Of a stretch of 64,000 bases of DNA, positions 9,084 through 18,442 are shown piece after piece. The notes under the pieces are model-generated. The model was not told the DNA's origin, searched no databases, and saw only the letters and a list, made by a program, of their open reading frames with translations. This stretch comes from Paenarthrobacter ilicis (lineage in GTDB: Bacteria > Actinomycetota > Actinomycetes > Actinomycetales > Micrococcaceae): assembly GCF_016907545.1 (NCBI RefSeq), contig NZ_JAFBCD010000001.1, forward strand, positions 3,162,001 through 3,226,000, written 5' to 3'. Position 1 is the first letter of the stretch; every line of letters begins with the position of its first letter. The position numbers and the translations under genes were made by a program.

Positions 9084-10517
9084 ATGTCTCAAAGCCAGTC
9101 GCGGTCCACGAGCCCGGCCCACTGGCAACCCAACCAGCAGGAGCGGGAAGGCCTGTGGATCTTCACCCGGGTCCGCGACTTCATTGACAACATTGCCAAC
9201 ACCTCCCCCGCCCGGCTGGCTCTGACGGTCTTCGCCGTCGTCATTCTGGTTTTCACCGGGCTGCTGTCCCTGCCTGCCGCCTCAACCAGTGGGCAGGTGA
9301 CGCCCCTGTACCAAGCGATGTTCACCGCAGTATCCAGCGTGTGCGTCACTGGACTGACCGTTGTATCAACCGCCACGCACTGGACGTTCTTTGGCCAGCT
9401 GGTGATCCTGGTGGGCATCTTTGTTGGCGGCTTGGGCACCCTGACCCTGGCCTCCCTGCTAGCACTGATGGTAAGTAAGCGCCTGGGCGTGCGCGGCAAG
9501 CTGATTGCCCAGGAGGCCATGAACAACGCCGGACGCCTTGGCGAGGTAGGTACCCTGCTCCGGATTGTGATTGTGACATCCGTGGTGATCGAAGCTGCTC
9601 TGGCGCTGGCCTTGGTTCCCCGCTTCATTGTGCTGGGCGAGGACTTCTGGCAAGCGGTGTGGCATGGGGTCTTCTATTCGATTTCCGCTTTCAACAATGC
9701 CGGTTTCACACCCCACTCGGACGGAATCGTCCCCTACGAGACAGACTTGTGGATCCTGGTACCGCTGATGCTGGGTGTCTTCCTGGGCAGCCTGGGCTTT
9801 CCCGTGGTGATGGTGCTGCAGCAGAACGGACTCAACTGGAAGAAGTGGAACCTCCACACCAAGCTCACCATCCAGGTGTCCTTCATCCTGCTGGCAGCCG
9901 GTACCTTCCTCTGGGCGTTGATGGAATGGGACAATCTCCGGACCATCGGCGCCATGGACGTCGGCGACAAGATCATCCACTCCCTGTTCGCCTCGGTGAT
10001 GACCAGGTCCGGCGGATTCAACCTGGTGGACCAGAACCAGATGGACTCCACCACCATGCTGCTCACTGATGCCCTGATGTTTGCCGGCGGCGGCTCCGCT
10101 TCAACTGCCGGCGGCATCAAAGTGACCACCATTGCCGTCATGTTCCTGGCCATCATGGCCGAAGCACGTGGCGACGCCGACGTGAAAGTGTACGGACGGA
10201 CCATCCCCCAAGGCACCATGCGGGTTGCCATCTCGGTGATCGTGGCCGGCGCCACGCTGGTGTCCGTCGCGGCGTTCCTGCTCCTGTCCATCAGCGGCGC
10301 TTCGCTGGACCGGGTGCTCTTTGAATCAATCTCCGCCTTTGCCACCGTGGGACTGAGCACCAACCTCAGTGCCGAGTTGCCGCCGTCGGGCGTTTACGTC
10401 CTCACAGCCTTGATGTTCGCGGGCCGCGTCGGCACCGTAACCCTTGCTGCCGGGCTGGCCTTGCGCCAGCGCAGCCAGCTGTTCCACTACCCGGAAGAGA
10501 GGCCAATCATTGGCTAA
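9084..10517 (+). CDS. ktrB: Potassium uptake membrane subunit, TrkH/KtrB family
   Basis: A 477-residue integral membrane protein of the TrkH/KtrB superfamily, which moves K+ through four M1-P-M2 repeats. Eight or more hydrophobic spans are visible. Filter-type loops include SVCVTGLTVV, SISAFNNAGF, TRSGGFNLVD and FATVGLSTNL, each with the conserved Gly. The ATG at 9084 follows GAGGAAG; an upstream TTG at 9060 lacks a ribosome site. The next gene encodes the RCK/NAD-binding regulator and overlaps it by 8 bp, so the pair forms a KtrAB-type system. The length is shorter than Trk-type TrkH, favouring KtrB. Confidence 0.92.
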   Translation: MSQSQSRSTSPAHWQPNQQEREGLWIFTRVRDFIDNIANTSPARLALTVFAVVILVFTGLLSLPAASTSGQVTPLYQAMFTAVSSVCVTGLTVVSTATHWTFFGQLVILVGIFVGGLGTLTLASLLALMVSKRLGVRGKLIAQEAMNNAGRLGEVGTLLRIVIVTSVVIEAALALALVPRFIVLGEDFWQAVWHGVFYSISAFNNAGFTPHSDGIVPYETDLWILVPLMLGVFLGSLGFPVVMVLQQNGLNWKKWNLHTKLTIQVSFILLAAGTFLWALMEWDNLRTIGAMDVGDKIIHSLFASVMTRSGGFNLVDQNQMDSTTMLLTDALMFAGGGSASTAGGIKVTTIAVMFLAIMAEARGDADVKVYGRTIPQGTMRVAISVIVAGATLVSVAAFLLLSISGASLDRVLFESISAFATVGLSTNLSAELPPSGVYVLTALMFAGRVGTVTLAAGLALRQRSQLFHYPEERPIIG

Positions 10518-11196
10518 CAGCACAGGGGCGGCCAACCGCCCCGCCCACAACGCCCCGGTACTGGTCATTGGACTGGGCCGGTTCGGCTCCGCCACGGCTG
10601 AGCAGCTGGTCAAGCAGGGCCGCGAGGTTCTGGCGATCGAGCGCGACCGGACGCTGGTGCAGAAATGGGCGCCGGTCCTCACGCACGTGGTGGAGGCCGA
10701 CGCCACCAACATCGACGCCCTCCGCCAGCTGGGCGCACAGGAGTTCAGCTCCGCCGTGGTGGGCGTTGGAACGTCCATCGAATCCTCGGTGCTCATCACC
10801 GTGAACCTGGTGGACCTGGGAATCCAGCACCTCTGGGTCAAGGCCATCACGCCCTCGCACGGCAAGATCCTCACCAGGATCGGGGCCAACCACGTGATCT
10901 ACCCCGAGGCCGATGCGGGCGTCCGGGCTGCGCACCTGGTGTCCGGCCGCATGCTGGACTTCATCGAATTCGACGACGATTACGCGATCGTGAAGATGTA
11001 CCCGCCCAAGGAGACCGTGGGCTTCACGCTGGAAGAGTCCAAGGTCCGCTCCAAATACGGTGTGACGATTGTGGGCGTGAAAACCCCCGGCGAAGACTTC
11101 ACGTACGCGCGGCCGGAAACCAAAGTGTCCGGACACGACATGTTGATCGTATCCGGACACGTGGACTTGCTGGAGCGCTTCGCAGCCCGTCCCTAG
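10510..11196 (+). CDS. ktrA: Potassium uptake regulatory subunit with RCK domain
   Basis: A 228-residue cytosolic gating subunit. An N-terminal Rossmann RCK-N domain begins PVLVIGLGRFGSATAEQL, with GxGxxG and the acidic end of the second strand at LAIERD, followed by an RCK-C domain (KVRSKYGVTIVGVKTPGEDF). The TTG at 10510 is selected because GGAAGAGAGG lies at good distance and it overlaps the ktrB stop by 8 bp, a coupled arrangement; an earlier in-frame start would overlap ktrB deeply and encode atypical residues. Ligands in this family are ATP/ADP or NAD(H). Confidence 0.92.
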   Translation: MANSTGAANRPAHNAPVLVIGLGRFGSATAEQLVKQGREVLAIERDRTLVQKWAPVLTHVVEADATNIDALRQLGAQEFSSAVVGVGTSIESSVLITVNLVDLGIQHLWVKAITPSHGKILTRIGANHVIYPEADAGVRAAHLVSGRMLDFIEFDDDYAIVKMYPPKETVGFTLEESKVRSKYGVTIVGVKTPGEDFTYARPETKVSGHDMLIVSGHVDLLERFAARP

Positions 11197-11216
11197 GGGT
11201 CAGTCTTCCTTGGCGG

Positions 11217-12047
11217 TCAGCCGAGCTGCTTGGTGATTTCTGCTGCGCGGGCTGCTGCCGCGCGCGCACCGTCGGCGATGATCTTGGGGATCCCGCCATC
11301 GTCGAAGGCCATGATGGCCCGCTCCGTGGTGCCGTTGGGGCTGGTGACAGCCACCCTCAGCTGCGTGGGATCCGCGCCGGGCTCCGCCAGCATGAACCCT
11401 GCACCGGCCACCGTCTCACGGGCCAGCATCACGGACAGATCCTGGTCCAGGCCCAGCTCGACGCCGGCCGCGGCCATGGCCTCAGCCAAGTAGAAAGCGT
11501 AGGCCGGTCCCGAGCCGCTGATGGCCGAGAGTGCGTCTACCTGCTCTTCAGGAATCTCCACCACTGTGCCTGCCCCGGCCAGGGCGTTCTTGGCCGATTC
11601 CAGCTGCTCCGGCGTGCAATGGGTTCCAGGGGACACTGAGATGACGCCGCGGCCCAGCCGCGCCGGGGTGTTGGGCATGGTGCGGATCACCGGCTGCCCC
11701 TCCGGCAGCGCCGCTTCCATCTGGGCGATGGAGACGGCCGCTGCGACGCTGACAACAATCGTGTCCTTCGCCAGTGCCGGGCCGATCTCACGGGCCAGAT
11801 CCAGGATGCCCACCGGCTTGACTCCCAGGATCACCATGGAGGAGCCCTTGGTTGCCAGCTGGTTGTTGTCCGGTTCTTCCTCGCCGGCGATCGCCGTGAC
11901 ACCGTGACGCTGCGCCAGCTCTTCAGCGCGCGTTGCCCGGCGGACGGTAGCGACGACGTCGGACGGGTCAGTACCGGCGGCCAGCAGACCGCCCATAATA
12001 GCCTCGTTCATGGATCCACAGCCAAGGAATGCGATTCGGTTGCTCAT
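11217..12047 (-). CDS. proC: Pyrroline-5-carboxylate reductase
   Basis: A 276-residue NAD(P)H enzyme catalysing the last step of proline synthesis. The N-terminus RIAFLGCGSMNEAIMGGL is the Rossmann loop. The C-terminal dimer domain carries SGSGPAYAFYLAEAMAAAGVELGL and the family signature AGAGFMLAEPGADPTQLRVAVTSPNGTTE. The ATG at 12047 gives the normal family length. It converges with ktrA 20 bp away. No other proline genes are nearby. Confidence 0.95.
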   Translation of the reverse strand: MSNRIAFLGCGSMNEAIMGGLLAAGTDPSDVVATVRRATRAEELAQRHGVTAIAGEEEPDNNQLATKGSSMVILGVKPVGILDLAREIGPALAKDTIVVSVAAAVSIAQMEAALPEGQPVIRTMPNTPARLGRGVISVSPGTHCTPEQLESAKNALAGAGTVVEIPEEQVDALSAISGSGPAYAFYLAEAMAAAGVELGLDQDLSVMLARETVAGAGFMLAEPGADPTQLRVAVTSPNGTTERAIMAFDDGGIPKIIADGARAAAARAAEITKQLG

Positions 12048-12334
12048 GGCTCCATCATTGCAGTTGGCCTTGGACCGGGTCTAACAACTTCAGGATTCCC
12101 AGCTTGTTCCCAAGGTTATTGCAGGCGGCACCCAAGGAGCGTCCCTAATGTAGTTATTACCTCATTGAGGGTGCGAGTGATGAGGCGGGCATGGGGATGT
12201 CCGCCAGCAGCACCGGTGGCCGGGCGGGTTTTCCCCCATTTCCCGATTCGGCCGCCGGTGCTTTCGCTTTTAACAGCGACAGGGCGTGCCGGGCCAGCGG
12301 GCCCGTTATCCGGACCCGCCAACCGTGGGCGATG
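12048..12334. other. Intergenic region with GC-rich hairpin
   Basis: This holds the proC promoter side and the end of the TIM-barrel gene. Arms 12210-12222 and 12249-12261 pair over 13 bp with one G-T pair and a 26-nt C-rich loop; on the plus strand TTTCGCTTTT follows. It could terminate a plus-strand transcript or be the 3' hairpin of the leftward operon. I see no convincing small gene; a 68-codon minus-strand frame here is compositionally random. Confidence 0.4.
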
Positions 12335-13165
12335 CTAGTCGGCGCTGCGGACCAGCGGGACGCTCAGGTGCTGCCGGGCGAACCTCAAGGTTTCGGCCAG
12401 CATTTCCTCGCGCTCCCCCGCAACCTTGGCCTTCCGGGTGGAGATTTCCGCAACCACCACGCCGTCGAAACCGCTCGCAGCCAGGTGCTGGAGGGACTCA
12501 GCGCACAGTTGTGTTCCCGTACCAGGCACCAAGTGCTCGTCCTTGCCGGATCCCGAACCGTCCGTGAGGTGCACGTGCCGGAGTTTGCTGCCCAGCTTCT
12601 TGATCGCTTCCAGGCTGTTGGCCCCGGCAGTGGCGGCGTGCGAGAAGTCCCATGTGACGTCGTCGTAATCCTGGCCCAGCGGATCCCAGTGTGGAAGGTA
12701 CGCAACAGCCTCGCGGCCGCGCACCCGCCACGGGTACATGTTCTCCACAGCGATCCGCACCTGGTAGGTCTCGGCCATTTCCCGGACACCTTCGACGAAG
12801 TTCTCCGCGTAGTTGGACTGCCAGCGGAACGGCGGGTGGACCACCACGGTGTCGCAATCCACCTCGGCGGCCATCTGGCATGACTTCTCGATCTTGCTCC
12901 ACGCAGTACCCCACACCTGCTGCGTCAACAGCAAGGTAGGCGCGTGGATGGACACGATTTTCTGGTGGTAGCGGTGGCTGAGCTGCACCAGTGCGTCAGG
13001 GTTCTGGCTCACAGCGTTGTTGGTGACCATCACCTCCACGCCCTCGTAGCCCAGGTCCTGGGCCACGGCAAATGCGTCGTGGACGCTCAGCGGATAGACA
13101 GAGGCGCTGGACAGCGCCACGGGGATATGACGGTCATTCACCGCAGGTTCGACGTCGTTGCTCAT
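12335..13165 (-). CDS. Sugar phosphate isomerase/epimerase-like TIM-barrel protein
   Basis: A 276-residue protein of the xylose-isomerase-like TIM-barrel (AP endonuclease 2) superfamily. Recognisable pieces are the N-terminal ALSSASVYPLSVHDAFAVAQ, VSIHAPTLLL, VVVHPPFRWQ, AVENMYPW with the metal-ligand Glu, and HVHLTDGSGSGKDEHLVPGTG near the C-terminus carrying further metal ligands. Members isomerise or epimerise sugars or cleave abasic DNA; the substrate here is unknown. Its ATG lies 1 bp after the stop of the Ppx/GppA gene, so they are translated from one message. Confidence 0.8.
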   Translation of the reverse strand: MSNDVEPAVNDRHIPVALSSASVYPLSVHDAFAVAQDLGYEGVEVMVTNNAVSQNPDALVQLSHRYHQKIVSIHAPTLLLTQQVWGTAWSKIEKSCQMAAEVDCDTVVVHPPFRWQSNYAENFVEGVREMAETYQVRIAVENMYPWRVRGREAVAYLPHWDPLGQDYDDVTWDFSHAATAGANSLEAIKKLGSKLRHVHLTDGSGSGKDEHLVPGTGTQLCAESLQHLAASGFDGVVVAEISTRKAKVAGEREEMLAETLRFARQHLSVPLVRSAD

Positions 13166-13166
13166 C

Positions 13167-14294
13167 TCAGGAGGCCAGCCCGCCGGCCATGGGGACCGGG
13201 ATAGGTGCTGGTGCTGGTGCGGGTGTATTCACAGGTACAGGGAACTTCTCAATCATGGGGTGGGCCTCGTCACTATCTGTTGGCTGGCCGCCATCCTTGG
13301 CCGCTTTTTTCTTGGATTTGTCCTTCTTTCGCTTGCCCACGTGGGGCGCCGGGTCCAGGGCTTCTTCAAAAACCAACTGGTCCAGGCGTCGCAGGATCAA
13401 GCCTTCACGGAGCGCCCACGGGCAAATCTCCATGGTGGGAAAAGCAAAGAGCTCCAGAGCAGCCTCCGCCACCAGCGCACCAGCCAGAAGCTGGCGGGCG
13501 CGCGCCTGCGAAACACCCGGTAGGTACAGACGATCCTCCACTGTCATGGCGGAAATGCGCTGCGCCCACAGCCCCAGGTCCGCGCCGTGGAGTTCACGTT
13601 TCACATAAGGGCCGGCGCCGCTGGGGGCTGCCCCGGCAATGCGGGCCAAAGAACGGAACGTCTTGGAGGTGCCGGCCACCAGGTTGGCCCGGCCCAGGTT
13701 GTCGAATTCCCGGACCACGGGCTTCAGGGTTGAGCGGATGTAGCGCCGCAACTCCTTCACGCTTTTGGCAGTAGGAGGGTCATCGTGCAGCCAATCACGC
13801 GTCAGCCGGCTGGCTCCCAGGGGGACGGACGTGGCGAGCTCAGGGAGTTCGTCCGTTCCGTACGCCATTTCGAAGGACCCGCCGCCGATATCCAGATCCA
13901 GGATGGGACCGGCTCCCCAGCCGTACCAGCGCCGCACAGCGAAGAACGTCATGGAGGCTTCTTCGCTGCCGGTGAGTTCCTGCAGGGTCACCGTGGTTTC
14001 CCTCTTGACCCGGGCCAGGACCTCCGTGCCGTTGGTGGCCTCACGGATGGCGGATGTACAGAACGCAAGGAGGTCTTCTGCCTTGTGTGTGCCCGCGAAC
14101 TCCCAGGCTTCCAGGACGAACTCAATGAGTTCCCGCTGGCCGTCCTCACTGATGTTTCCGTCGCCGTCGAGGTACTGCACAAGGGACAACGGACGCTTGT
14201 GCGAAGCGAAAGCTACCGGGCGCGCGCCGGGGTGAGCGTCCACCAGAAGAAGGTGGACGGTGTTGGACCCGATATCGAGAACGCCAAGACGCAT
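13167..14294 (-). CDS. Ppx/GppA family phosphatase
   Basis: A 375-residue member of the ASKHA-fold exopolyphosphatase / pppGpp phosphohydrolase family. The phosphate-1 motif LGVLDIGSNTVHLLLVDA opens the protein and the second motif LDLDIGGGSFEMAYG is at about residue 140. The C-terminus is Lys-rich (KRKKDKSKKKAAKDGG) and then Pro/Ala-rich with a PAPAPAPIPVP run, probably a disordered tail. I prefer the ATG at 14294, directly before the first motif, over a TTG 24 bp earlier. It heads a leftward pair with the TIM-barrel gene. Whether it acts on polyphosphate or on (p)ppGpp cannot be told. Confidence 0.85.
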   Translation of the reverse strand: MRLGVLDIGSNTVHLLLVDAHPGARPVAFASHKRPLSLVQYLDGDGNISEDGQRELIEFVLEAWEFAGTHKAEDLLAFCTSAIREATNGTEVLARVKRETTVTLQELTGSEEASMTFFAVRRWYGWGAGPILDLDIGGGSFEMAYGTDELPELATSVPLGASRLTRDWLHDDPPTAKSVKELRRYIRSTLKPVVREFDNLGRANLVAGTSKTFRSLARIAGAAPSGAGPYVKRELHGADLGLWAQRISAMTVEDRLYLPGVSQARARQLLAGALVAEAALELFAFPTMEICPWALREGLILRRLDQLVFEEALDPAPHVGKRKKDKSKKKAAKDGGQPTDSDEAHPMIEKFPVPVNTPAPAPAPIPVPMAGGLAS

Positions 14295-14371
14295 TCTGCC
14301 ATTATTCCCCGAACCCAAGGCAGTGAAGCAACTTGGCTGCCACGTTTCCTGCCCCGGGTTTCCGGATGACC

Positions 14372-14806
14372 TTATTCGGCGGGCCCGGCGGCCTCATCGG
14401 CACGCTTGAAGTCACGGCGGATGTTTGCGATGCCTTCGGGATCGATCTCGAAGCCGAACTCGCTGCCGGGGTTGATCACCATGCCCAGTTCGTCACCGAT
14501 GTTGCCCAGGATGGCCGAGCCCATGGTGCCAAGAACGTGCGGTGCTGCTTCGAGGAAGCGCTCGTCAACCCGGCTCGGGTGGCTGAAGACCGCCAGGACC
14601 GGGTTGCCCTCGGCGTTGGCGAGGACCAACGGTTCCACGGCGGAATCCGGGCCGTCCACCTCTTCGGAACTGACCAGGTAGACCTCGTTGTTGAGGAAAG
14701 CGAGGATGACATCCACGGGGTTGGCGTCCGGCTGCTCGGCCAAAGCCAGCTGGGCTTCGAGCTCGTTCAAAGGGGCGTTGTCCGGGGAAACGGTCTGTTC
14801 AGTCAT
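14372..14806 (-). CDS. SseB-family protein of unknown function
   Basis: A 144-residue acidic, soluble protein without signal peptide or membrane span. Its layout (LNELEAQLALAEQ, VYLVSSEE, PLVLANAEGNPVLAVFSHPSR and the late GELGFEIDPEG-type strand) fits the N-terminal SseB fold found alone in many actinobacteria. No enzymatic residues are evident. It lies 85 bp downstream of topA on the same strand and upstream of Ppx/GppA, so it may be read through from topA. Function unknown. Confidence 0.65.
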   Translation of the reverse strand: MTEQTVSPDNAPLNELEAQLALAEQPDANPVDVILAFLNNEVYLVSSEEVDGPDSAVEPLVLANAEGNPVLAVFSHPSRVDERFLEAAPHVLGTMGSAILGNIGDELGMVINPGSEFGFEIDPEGIANIRRDFKRADEAAGPAE

Positions 14807-14891
14807 GCTTCTACTCGACCACGATGCCGGCCGGGACGCAATTCACGCTTGCTGTCCCGGCCGTGCCGTGCGCTGCTCTACAGGTGCAGCC

Positions 14892-17615
14892 TTACTTCTT
14901 GGCTGCAGCCTTGCGTGCCGGCGCCTTGCGGGTGGTAGTCCGCTTGACCGGTCCTTTTGCACGCTTTTCCGCCAGGAGCTCAACTGCACGTTCCCTGGTC
15001 AGTTCCTCCAGGGACGTGGTGCGGGGCACCGTGATGTTGGTGACGCCGTCCGTGATGTAGGGACCGAAGCGGCCTTCCTTCACCACGATGTTTTTCTCGG
15101 ACACCGGGTCCGGGCCGAACTCGGCCAGCGGTGGAACAGCGGAGCGGGCGCCGCGCTGCTTGGGCTGCGAGTAGATTTCCAGCGCCTGCTCCAAGGTGAT
15201 CGTGAAGATCTCCTCTTCCGAGCCGATGGAACGCGAATCGGTGCCCTTTTTTAGGTACGGACCGAACCGGCCGTTCTGGACCGTGATGGGTGTGCCTTCG
15301 GCGTCCTCGCCCAACACCCGGGGAAGGCTCATAAGCTGAAGTGCCTCCTCCAGCGTCACGCTGTCCACCGTCATGGACTTGAACAGCGATCCCGTGCGCG
15401 GTTTGGCCTTCACGGGCTTCTTCGGCGGCTTGGGCTTGCCGTTCTTGTAATACTCAACAGGCTGGTTGGCCAGCTGTTCTTCGGTCATCTCCGGAATGAT
15501 CTCGGTGACGTAGGCACCGTAGCGGCCATTCTTGGCAACCACGGTGTGGCCGGTGTGCGGGTCCGTTCCCAGGACACGCTCCTCCGGCGCTGCCGTCTCC
15601 ATCAGTTCCTTGGCTTTGGCTGCCGTCAGCTCGTCCGGCGCCAGGTCCTCTGGAACGTTGGCCCTGGCAGCTTCAACAACTTCACCGGTCTTCTCGTCCA
15701 CTGTAGGGATGGAGCTTTCCAGATACGGGCCGAACTTGCCCACCCGCAGTGTGATGCCGTCAGCGATCGGCACGGAGTTGATTTCTCGGGCGTCGATTTC
15801 GCCGAGGTTATTGACGATACTCAGCAGCCCTGGATCGGCATCTTCACCGTAGTAGAAGTGCTTCAACCACGCCGTTCCCGCTGCCTGGCCGTTGGCGATC
15901 TTATCCAGGTCGCCTTCCATGTCAGCGGTGAATTCGTAGTTCACGTAATCCGTGAAGTGCTGTTCCAGCAAGCGGATAACGGAGAAAGCAATCCAGCTGG
16001 GCACCAAGGCGGAACCCTGCTTACGGACATAGCCGCGATCCTGGATGGTGGAAATCGTGGAGGCGTACGTGGACGGGCGTCCGATGCCGCGCTTTTCCAG
16101 CTCCGCCGTCAGTGATGCTTCCGTGTACCGCGGGGGCGGGGAGGTCTCATGGCCAACTGCCACGATGTCCTGGGCAGTAAGGGCGTCTCCCTTGGCAACG
16201 TTCGGCAGGCGACGGGCCTCGTCCGACTCGTCATCCCCCCGGCTCTCGTCCTTGCCTTCCTCATATGCAGCGAGGAAGCCGGGGAACGTAATAACTGTTC
16301 CCGAAGCGCTGAACTCCGCGTCCCGGCCGTCAGCGGCAACAGCGCCAAGGCGGATGGTGGCCGTGGAGCCCTTGGCATCTGCCATTTGCGAGGCGACAGT
16401 GCGCTTCCAAATGAGCTCGTAAAGGCGGAACTCGTCACCGCTGAGCTGCTTGGCAACCTGCGCCGGAGTCCGGAAGGAGTCGCCGGCGGGACGGATGGCT
16501 TCGTGGGCTTCCTGGGCATTCGCTGCTTTGTTGGCGTACACCCGGGGGCTTTGGGGAACGTACTCGGGCCCGTAGAGTTCGGCGGCCTGGCGGCGGGATG
16601 CGGTGAGCGCTTCATCGCTCAATGCGGACGAGTCCGTACGCATATAGGTGATGTAGCCGTTTTCGTAGAGTCGCTGGGCCACCTGCATGGTGCTCTTGGA
16701 CGAGAAACGCAGCTTGCGGCCGGCCTCCTGTTGCAGCGTGGAGGTGGTGAACGGAGCGGCGGGACGGCGGGTGTACGGCTTGGTGTCAACGGAACGGACC
16801 CGGAACTCGGCGTTTTCCAGGCCGGATGCCAAGGACATTGCCAGTTCCTCGTTGAGGTGCACCACATTGGAAGAGGTGAGCTGACCGTTGTCGTTGAAGT
16901 CGCGGCCGCTGGCTACCTTCGAGCCGTCCACTGCGGCGAGCTTGGCCTTGAACGATCCTGAGTCCGCGCCGAACTGGCCGGTGAGGTCCCAGTAGGACGC
17001 TGCACGGAAGGCCATGCGCTCACGTTCGCGGTCAACAACCATTCGGGTGACCACTGATTGGACTCGCCCAGCGGACAGTCCGCGGGCAACTTTCCGCCAG
17101 AGAACCGGCGAGATCTCGTAACCATAGAGGCGGTCGAGAATACGGCGCGTTTCCTGGGCATCAACCAGGGCGGTGTCAACGTCGCGCAGGTTTCCCATGG
17201 CGCGGTGGATGGCCTCTTTGGTGATTTCGCCAAAGGTCATGCGGTAAACGGGAACCTTGGGTTTCAGGACCTGAAGGAGGTGCCACGCGATGGCTTCGCC
17301 TTCGCGGTCCCCATCGGTTGCGAGATAAAGCTCGTCAGCGTCTTTCAGCTGGGCTTTGAGTTCGGCAACCTTTTTCTTCTTGTCGGGGGAAACGACGTAG
17401 TACGGCTTGAAGTCATTTTCGACGTCGACGGCGAACTTACCCAGCGGGGTTTTCTTCAGCTCTGCAGGGAGGTCGGAGGGCTGCGGCAGGTCACGGATGT
17501 GGCCGATCGATGCCTCGACGATGAAGCCTTCGCCGAGATACTTGGCGATGGTCTTGCTTTTGGCCGGAGACTCCACGATCACGAGTTTCTTGCCGGTTTT
17601 TGCCTTGCTGGGCAC
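14892..17615 (-). CDS. topA: DNA topoisomerase I
   Basis: A 907-residue type IA topoisomerase that relaxes negative supercoils. The Toprim domain starts KLVIVESPAKSKTIAKYLG and has the acidic DGDREGEAIAWHL. The active-site tyrosine is in GYITYMRTDSS at about residue 324. The C-terminal half carries repeated GRYGxY / GRFGPY motifs (YGAYVTE, FGPYLKKG, FGPYITDG), the zinc-free repeats of actinobacterial TopA, and ends in a Lys/Ala/Arg tail. The GTG at 17615 is preceded by GTAGGAG; a longer frame from 17657 lacks a ribosome site. The usual actinobacterial length is matched. Confidence 0.96.
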   Translation of the reverse strand: MPSKAKTGKKLVIVESPAKSKTIAKYLGEGFIVEASIGHIRDLPQPSDLPAELKKTPLGKFAVDVENDFKPYYVVSPDKKKKVAELKAQLKDADELYLATDGDREGEAIAWHLLQVLKPKVPVYRMTFGEITKEAIHRAMGNLRDVDTALVDAQETRRILDRLYGYEISPVLWRKVARGLSAGRVQSVVTRMVVDRERERMAFRAASYWDLTGQFGADSGSFKAKLAAVDGSKVASGRDFNDNGQLTSSNVVHLNEELAMSLASGLENAEFRVRSVDTKPYTRRPAAPFTTSTLQQEAGRKLRFSSKSTMQVAQRLYENGYITYMRTDSSALSDEALTASRRQAAELYGPEYVPQSPRVYANKAANAQEAHEAIRPAGDSFRTPAQVAKQLSGDEFRLYELIWKRTVASQMADAKGSTATIRLGAVAADGRDAEFSASGTVITFPGFLAAYEEGKDESRGDDESDEARRLPNVAKGDALTAQDIVAVGHETSPPPRYTEASLTAELEKRGIGRPSTYASTISTIQDRGYVRKQGSALVPSWIAFSVIRLLEQHFTDYVNYEFTADMEGDLDKIANGQAAGTAWLKHFYYGEDADPGLLSIVNNLGEIDAREINSVPIADGITLRVGKFGPYLESSIPTVDEKTGEVVEAARANVPEDLAPDELTAAKAKELMETAAPEERVLGTDPHTGHTVVAKNGRYGAYVTEIIPEMTEEQLANQPVEYYKNGKPKPPKKPVKAKPRTGSLFKSMTVDSVTLEEALQLMSLPRVLGEDAEGTPITVQNGRFGPYLKKGTDSRSIGSEEEIFTITLEQALEIYSQPKQRGARSAVPPLAEFGPDPVSEKNIVVKEGRFGPYITDGVTNITVPRTTSLEELTRERAVELLAEKRAKGPVKRTTTRKAPARKAAAKK

Positions 17616-17740
17616 GGTGCTCCTACAGAAAAAATGTGTCATTGGGCTGGTGCCCATATTGGCCTAGTTCACCATAGTTTGGGCAATCCTGCGTTTTTGC
17701 AGGGCAGCCCACACGGTGATAAGAGGGCCCGGTTGGGCTC

Positions 17741-18442
17741 TTAGTGCCCGGGTGCTACGCGGTCGTCCGGGATCATTGACCACAAGGTTGCCACACGTTC
17801 GGCACCTTCGGGTATCCGGGTCGGGTCCTCGAGTTCATACTCCCGCAGGATCTCACGGATTCGATCCTTAAGCTCCTTTCGCTGCGGGTTGGTCAGGTAT
17901 AAAAGGTTGCTGGACAGGACCACTGCTGCCGGTTCCTCCGCTGCATCGCCACGCTGGCGCCGTTCCCCGCGCGCCTTCGCGAAGGCCGAAGCACGCCGCC
18001 GGAAAGCGTCCAGTTCCAGGTCCACCACTGCGATCTCCGGACTGGCAACACTGCCTCCGGAGATGGTGAAGTCCGTACCCGCTGCTTTCCACCGCCGTTC
18101 CCTGGCATCCCCTGCATTTTCCGCCGGAGCCACGATTCCCCACTTCTGCAAGGCGCGCAAGTGGTAGCTCATGGCGCTGGGGGTGAGCCCTGTCCGAGCA
18201 GCCAGTTCCGTAGCTGTGTGGCTGACTTGTGTGGCATAAAGCTCGGAAATGACCTCGAGGCGCGCAGCATGCGCCAAGGCACGGATGGCCTTGGGGTCAG
18301 TGATCTCAACCTTCTTTTCGGCCCGCTTCCGAGGAGGAACGTCGCCTGACGTTTGAGATGTCTCGTTGTTCGCAATCACTTGAACAGTGTAGTCAGGGTC
18401 ACTTCCGGAACCAGGGGTACCCGGCCCCACATCCTTTTTCAC
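17741..18442 (-). CDS. Winged-helix (ArsR-like) regulator coupled to methyltransferase
   Basis: A 233-residue protein. After about 45 polar residues comes a helix-turn-helix domain: ALAHAARLEVISELYATQ, TATELAARTGLTPSAMSYHLRAL. The C-terminal half is helical and charged with a sandwich of Arg/Lys residues (FAKARGERRQRGD) and a late PQRKELKDRIREILREYE. No metal site is evident. Its GTG overlaps the stop of the methyltransferase gene by 4 bp (GTGA), a coupling arrangement. It lies 125 bp upstream of topA on the same strand. Targets unknown. Confidence 0.75.
   Translation of the reverse strand: MKKDVGPGTPGSGSDPDYTVQVIANNETSQTSGDVPPRKRAEKKVEITDPKAIRALAHAARLEVISELYATQVSHTATELAARTGLTPSAMSYHLRALQKWGIVAPAENAGDARERRWKAAGTDFTISGGSVASPEIAVVDLELDAFRRRASAFAKARGERRQRGDAAEEPAAVVLSSNLLYLTNPQRKELKDRIREILREYELEDPTRIPEGAERVATLWSMIPDDRVAPGH

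Noticed and set aside
12116-12322. 68-residue minus-strand frame
   Set aside because: Composition and lack of start signals suggest chance; region holds a hairpin.
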